A stretch of DNA of 9,195 nt from positions 1-9,195 of the forward strand of contig CATYEP010000068.1 of NCBI GenBank assembly GCA_958405585.1, written 5' to 3'. This DNA comes from an uncultured Eubacteriales bacterium (GTDB lineage Bacteria; Bacillota; Clostridia; Christensenellales; Borkfalkiaceae). The notes below the pieces were generated by a model that made no database searches, was not told where the DNA came from, and was given only the letters and a program-made list of their open reading frames with translations. The position numbers were made by a program, and so were the translations under genes. The stretch's first letter is position 1; every line of letters starts with the position of its first letter. Positions 6,345 to 9,195 of this stretch are shown piece by piece.

Positions 6345-6953
6345 CTAACGGCAATATTCTTCCAAAGCATTTTTATAATCTTCAAAATATTTTTCATCCT
6401 CTGCCTGAGGATTCAATGCGTTCAACCGCTCCAGAACCTGCCCGCAAAATTCTTTATCTTCCCGACCTTTCGCTGCATTTACAAGAAATACTACCGGATT
6501 ATTTTCCTTAAAACTATCGCCCAACGCTCCGAATGCCGTATCGATCGCTTCGTCCGATCCGATATAATACTGCGACGCAACTGTAATACCTATATAATAA
6601 TTGCCTGTACTCCCCATGATCAATTCTTCCGCCGGACTCATCTGTGCATCGGTCAAATCACAAAAAGCAGAGAACCCGTCGTCATTGATCAGGATCTTAC
6701 CGTAAAACGCAGAATCCTCATAATGAGCTGCCGCATAACTGCGCTTTACCGCAACGGACAAATCCTCGATCGTTCCGCTCTTTTTATACTGCGAAACACT
6801 GTACGACGCGCATGCAGATTCCATTCCCAATTTATCCGTCACGACCACCATCACCGAAGGAAAAAACAAGCTGAATACGCCGAACAAAATCAACGCAAGC
6901 GCAATTATGCAGGCAAGCGTGATCGCCGCCGTTTTAACAATCAGTTTTCCCAT
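6345..6953 (-). CDS. Unknown single-pass membrane protein
   Basis: I do not recognise a characterised family. The 202-residue product starts MGKLIVKTAA, has one strongly hydrophobic segment at about residues 8-38 (ending FPSVMVVV), and then a soluble domain of about 160 residues. By the positive-inside rule that domain should face outside. The domain has alternating short helical stretches (SVSQYKKSG, EDLSVAVKRSYAAAHYEDSA, EDYKNALEEYC), suggesting an alpha-helical, TPR-like repeat arrangement; this is inference. The start at 6953 has GGGGAG 8 bases upstream. An in-frame ATG at 6989 would add 12 residues but has no comparable site. It has a strong promoter, a structured leader, and is followed by guaB in the same direction after 55 bases. 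No link to purine metabolism can be read from its sequence. Confidence 0.7.
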   Translation of the reverse strand: MGKLIVKTAAITLACIIALALILFGVFSLFFPSVMVVVTDKLGMESACASYSVSQYKKSGTIEDLSVAVKRSYAAAHYEDSAFYGKILINDDGFSAFCDLTDAQMSPAEELIMGSTGNYYIGITVASQYYIGSDEAIDTAFGALGDSFKENNPVVFLVNAAKGREDKEFCGQVLERLNALNPQAEDEKYFEDYKNALEEYCR

Positions 6954-7067
6954 GCAAATCGCTCCCCGGATCTGTCCCGAAAACCGCAAATCACAAATTT
7001 CGGTTTACACGGCACCTCTCCCGATTCAAACGCTCTCCGGGCTGCTCTTAGCCCCTTGTGTTGAATT
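6954..7067 (-). promoter_or_regulatory. Structured 5' leader of the membrane protein gene
   Basis: The predicted transcript has about 114 untranslated bases. Two hairpins are visible: GGGCT-AAGAGC-AGCCC near the 5' end (7053-7038), and AAACCGAAAT with ATTTGCGGTTT (7006-6981), a 10-bp stem with one bulged G and a 5-base loop. The Shine-Dalgarno GGGGAG follows. I match this to no known riboswitch class, and there is no T-tract. It could be a regulatory leader or a simple stabilising structure. Confidence 0.35.
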
Positions 7068-7073
7068 TTGATT

Positions 7074-7102
7074 ATTTTACCATAATCAAGTAAAAAAAGC
7101 AA
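7074..7102 (-). promoter_or_regulatory. Sigma-A-type promoter of the membrane protein gene
   Basis: The -35 TTGCTT (7102-7097) and -10 TAAAAT (7079-7074) are separated by exactly 17 bases, with a TG one base before the -10 (TGG-TAAAAT). This is the best promoter in the window. Transcription should start near 7067. Confidence 0.75.
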
Positions 7103-7142
7103 CACTATGAATAAAATTTCCCGATATAAATCCGCATTTTCC

Positions 7143-7170
7143 TCGCCACTGCGCCATAGAATAGTATAAA
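7143..7170 (+). promoter_or_regulatory. Probable promoter of the lipoprotein gene
   Basis: A -35-like TCGCCA (7143-7148) and a -10 TATAAA (7165-7170) are 16 bases apart. The start would fall near 7177, leaving a short leader with GAGG at 7185-7188. It is arranged back to back with the minus-strand promoter at 7074-7102. Confidence 0.4.
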
Positions 7171-7193
7171 CAAAAAATTTCATCGAGGTAACC

Positions 7194-7877
7194 ATGAAAA
7201 AAATTCTGTTCACCGGAATGCTGGCCCTGTGTTTATTCGCACTGATCCCCGCCGCAGGATGCAGCCGAACCCCAGATCTGACAAAATATGTCTCTGAATA
7301 CAGGAGCGATATCTTTTACGGATCGAGCGGAGATTACAGTGTATTCGCATCCTGTTCCCAAAAAGAATATCCTTATCAGGCGGACGGAAACGCTGCCGAC
7401 ATGAGCGACATGTTCGAACTGGCGTTTTCCACCCCAGACAACACAAAGACATACATCGTTCAATTTTCCTTAGGCGAAAAAAATTATGAAGGAGAACTAT
7501 CCTTCGACAGCGTAAAAATGGTCCACACATGGTCGCAATCCATTCCCGCACCGCAAGAGAAAGAAATTGTATTTACTTTTATCGATACGGAATCGGACGA
7601 AGCTGCTTCCGTTTCCATTCAGGCTGAAAGCGTTAAAGGCGACGACATCCTCTCTTTGTCCGATCTTCTGAAAAAAGTATCTGCCGAAGAACCCGATCCG
7701 TTCAACGAGCTGTCCGACGGGAACGTTTTTTGCGCAGAAATCTACGTAAGGCTCTTGTACGAAAACAACGAATGCTACTATTATATCGGTCTGACAGATC
7801 GCAACGGGAATACGTTTGCGATACTCGCCGACGCTGAGACCGGTGAAGTGCTTGCTACAAAACAACCCAAATCCTGA
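7194..7877 (+). CDS. Unknown secreted lipoprotein
   Basis: The 227-residue product has a lipoprotein signal peptide: KK at 2-3, a hydrophobic core at 4-20 and the lipobox AAGC with the lipidated Cys23. It should be anchored to the outer face of the membrane. The mature part is acidic and polar with beta-strand-like segments. The last third (about 177-222) contains YYYIGLTDRNGNTFAILAD followed by AETGEVLAT. This resembles the end of PepSY-type folds, where a strand is followed by D-x-x-T-G-E-V; I regard that as suggestive only. No enzyme motif is visible. GAGG five bases before the ATG supports the start. It is the only plus-strand gene and is divergent from the membrane protein gene. The bidirectional terminator at 8029-8060 closes it. 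Confidence 0.8.
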   Translation: MKKILFTGMLALCLFALIPAAGCSRTPDLTKYVSEYRSDIFYGSSGDYSVFASCSQKEYPYQADGNAADMSDMFELAFSTPDNTKTYIVQFSLGEKNYEGELSFDSVKMVHTWSQSIPAPQEKEIVFTFIDTESDEAASVSIQAESVKGDDILSLSDLLKKVSAEEPDPFNELSDGNVFCAEIYVRLLYENNECYYYIGLTDRNGNTFAILADAETGEVLATKQPKS

Positions 7878-7916
7878 CTTGAAAACAAAAAAGAACCCAA
7901 CGGCTGACTTAAAATA
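7864..7916. repeat. Imperfect 23-bp tandem duplication at the lipoprotein gene end
   Basis: The unit at 7864-7886 (AACCCAA...CTGACTT.AAA) recurs at 7894-7916 with about five changes and a 30-base period. The first copy includes the last codons and stop of the lipoprotein gene. Slippage or a short local duplication would explain it. Confidence 0.5.
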
Positions 7917-7948
7917 TAATAAAGAGATCTGACCGCGGAAAGGGACAA

Positions 7949-8012
7949 TGATCGCTGAGTATTCATACCTTGAATATCCATGATCACTGAGTATTCATAC
8001 CTTAATATTCAT
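7949..8012. repeat. Two tandem copies of a 32-bp repeat
   Basis: Unit 1 at 7949-7980 and unit 2 at 7981-8012 both read TGATC.CTGAGTATTCATA followed by CCTT.AATAT.CA. They differ by two substitutions and one missing base. In unit 1 the stretch TATTCA-TACCT-TGAATA is also an inverted repeat. The pair sits in the spacer between two convergent genes, so it is not an obvious promoter operator. Confidence 0.75.
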
Positions 8013-8028
8013 GTTCCTGCCGCATAGC

Positions 8029-8060
8029 AAAATAAAGCCCTTCAATGGGCTTTATTTTTA
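8029..8060. terminator. Bidirectional intrinsic terminator between convergent genes
   Basis: A perfect 12-bp stem AAAATAAAGCCC (8029-8040) with GGGCTTTATTTT (8047-8058) and a 6-base loop TTCAAT carries a T-rich tail in both directions. It ends the lipoprotein transcript on the plus strand and the hemW-like transcript on the minus strand. Confidence 0.9.
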
Positions 8061-8098
8061 TCCAAACCATTCAATTATATCACACATAGTACTTCGCA

Positions 8099-9195
8099 TT
8101 ACCGCAAGAAATCCATCAGAATAGAATTTTGCACGTATAAATATTCATCCTTTATAAGCACTCTTCCGTTCTCACAGATAAGATATTGGACATTCTTTTT
8201 CAGCGCTTCGAAAAAATCGACAGGAAAATCCGTCCCAAACGTGTTCTTATATTTCGCAAGGCTCAACCCTTCTGCCGTACGCAAAGCAAGCATGACCATT
8301 TCAAATTTAGCGTCATCCCCCTCGATCAAGGCATCATCGACCACGGGGTAATAATTTGTCATGATACATTTCATGTATTCGTCGAGATCACGCGTATTGG
8401 TAAATCTTCTGTTGTTCATAAAAGAACTTGCCGCAACCCCGAATCCTATATATTCGCCCCTTCTCCAATAATTGAGATTGTGCCGCGATTCATATCCCGG
8501 AACAGCAAAATTCGAAACTTCATAGCGGGAAAATCCTTTCGCTTTTAAATACTCTCTTGCCTTTTCATACTGATCCGCAACCTCATCCGAATCAGGCAAT
8601 TCACCATTCAGATAATCCGAATACATCGGAGTTCCGTCCTCCGGAGTCAGGGTATACATCGATGTATGTTTTACACCGCAATCAACAGCCAGATCGATCG
8701 AATGAAATATATCCTCTTGTCTTTGATTTTTAAGCCCGATCATAATGTCCGCGCTCTTGTTGGCGCCTGCAAGCATTGCACACGCCTTCACAAAATCATC
8801 GACTGTATGTATGCGGCCGATATCCTCCAGAATCGTATCATTCGCCGATTGCAGGCCGATTGAAAACCGATTGATCCCGGCCTTTTTATACAGAGCAATT
8901 TTCTTTTCATCCACTGTTCCCGGATTGATCTCGATCGTGACTTCCGCATTCTTCGCTAAATTATAATCAGATCGAATCAGATTCATGCACCCGACAATGG
9001 ACATGGCATCAATAACGGACGGTGTACCGCCCCCGAAATATACCGTATCAAAGGTTTTTTCTTTAAGCTCGGGCGCACGCAGCTTCATTTCTTTATAAAC
9101 ACATGCCATGTAGGCATCCGCGTACCCGATTTTACCCGGATACGAAGTAAAATCACAATACCGAAATTTCGATTTGCAAAATGGAATATGAATAT
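8099..9195 (-). CDS. hemW: HemW-like radical SAM protein, 5' end outside window, lacking one cluster cysteine
   Basis: The frame is open from the right edge to TAA at 8099. It shows 364 residues and probably lacks only a few N-terminal ones. HemW proteins are cytosolic radical SAM proteins related to oxygen-independent coproporphyrinogen oxidase; characterised members bind haem and act as haem chaperones. Visible motifs are IHIPFC at the edge, YCDF, FGGGTPS (53-59), EINPGTV, SIGLQS (111-116), GRIH and HNLNYW (238-243), then FGVAASSF. The normal cluster motif is CxxxCxxC, but here it reads CKSKFRYC: the middle Cys is Phe, codon TTT at 9166-9164. The outer two Cys codons (9178-9176 and 9157-9155) are intact. 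GLPGQT, usual in the family, is GLKNQR (153-158). An internal ATG at 9109 would drop the cluster and is not the start. The protein is either a sequencing or assembly error, a recent mutant, or a variant that does not hold a normal 4Fe-4S cluster. Confidence 0.85.
   Translation of the reverse strand, partial: IHIPFCKSKFRYCDFTSYPGKIGYADAYMACVYKEMKLRAPELKEKTFDTVYFGGGTPSVIDAMSIVGCMNLIRSDYNLAKNAEVTIEINPGTVDEKKIALYKKAGINRFSIGLQSANDTILEDIGRIHTVDDFVKACAMLAGANKSADIMIGLKNQRQEDIFHSIDLAVDCGVKHTSMYTLTPEDGTPMYSDYLNGELPDSDEVADQYEKAREYLKAKGFSRYEVSNFAVPGYESRHNLNYWRRGEYIGFGVAASSFMNNRRFTNTRDLDEYMKCIMTNYYPVVDDALIEGDDAKFEMVMLALRTAEGLSLAKYKNTFGTDFPVDFFEALKKNVQYLICENGRVLIKDEYLYVQNSILMDFLR

Noticed and set aside
6290..6345. 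Purine riboswitch upstream of guaB
   Set aside because: I looked for the conserved purine aptamer core and its loop motifs; the gap is too short and none is present.
7781..7987. Minus-strand frame across the lipoprotein gene end and the repeats
   Set aside because: It overlaps the coding end of a better supported gene and the tandem repeats, with no motif or ribosome binding site.
7949..8012. CRISPR array
   Set aside because: There are only two adjacent copies with no spacer between them and no cas genes nearby.

Overview
The window looks like chromosomal DNA from a Gram-positive anaerobe of the class Clostridia, possibly Lachnospiraceae-like. The reasons are GGAGG-type ribosome binding sites, a HelD-type helicase, a lipoprotein with a lipobox, an oxygen-independent HemW-family gene and moderate-GC genes with AT-rich spacers. 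This placement is inference. Most genes lie on the minus strand, so they are listed from high to low coordinates.

At the right edge is a nearly complete hemW-like radical SAM gene (8099-9195, minus) whose first codons lie outside the window. A bidirectional terminator (8029-8060) separates it from a convergent plus-strand gene for an unknown secreted lipoprotein (7194-7877). Two short tandem duplications lie between them. Divergent from the lipoprotein gene is a minus-strand gene for an unknown single-pass membrane protein (6345-6953), with a good promoter and a structured leader of about 114 nt.

The core of the window is a guanine-nucleotide cluster read leftwards: guaB (IMP dehydrogenase, IMP to XMP), guaA (glutamine-hydrolysing GMP synthase, XMP to GMP) and, 14 bases later, a second guaA-like gene. 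The second gene keeps the ATP-pyrophosphatase and dimerisation domains but has no glutaminase domain. The first GuaA has an altered and extended C-terminus, while the short paralogue keeps the usual IEWE ending. This pair is the most interesting protein-level feature here.

Between the gua cluster and the left-edge gene is an accessory-looking segment of about 1.3 kb. It holds a long hairpin whose 3' arm contains a GGGGAGG Shine-Dalgarno, a possible 25-residue leader peptide, an AT-rich gene for a small P-loop kinase-like protein (1405-1914), a palindromic non-coding element (1180-1283) and an intrinsic terminator (936-979). The helD-like gene (1-864, minus, truncated by the edge) starts just beyond the terminator with its own extended -10 promoter.

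No rRNA, tRNA, CRISPR array, integrase or transposase was found. No purine riboswitch was recognised upstream of guaB or guaA.
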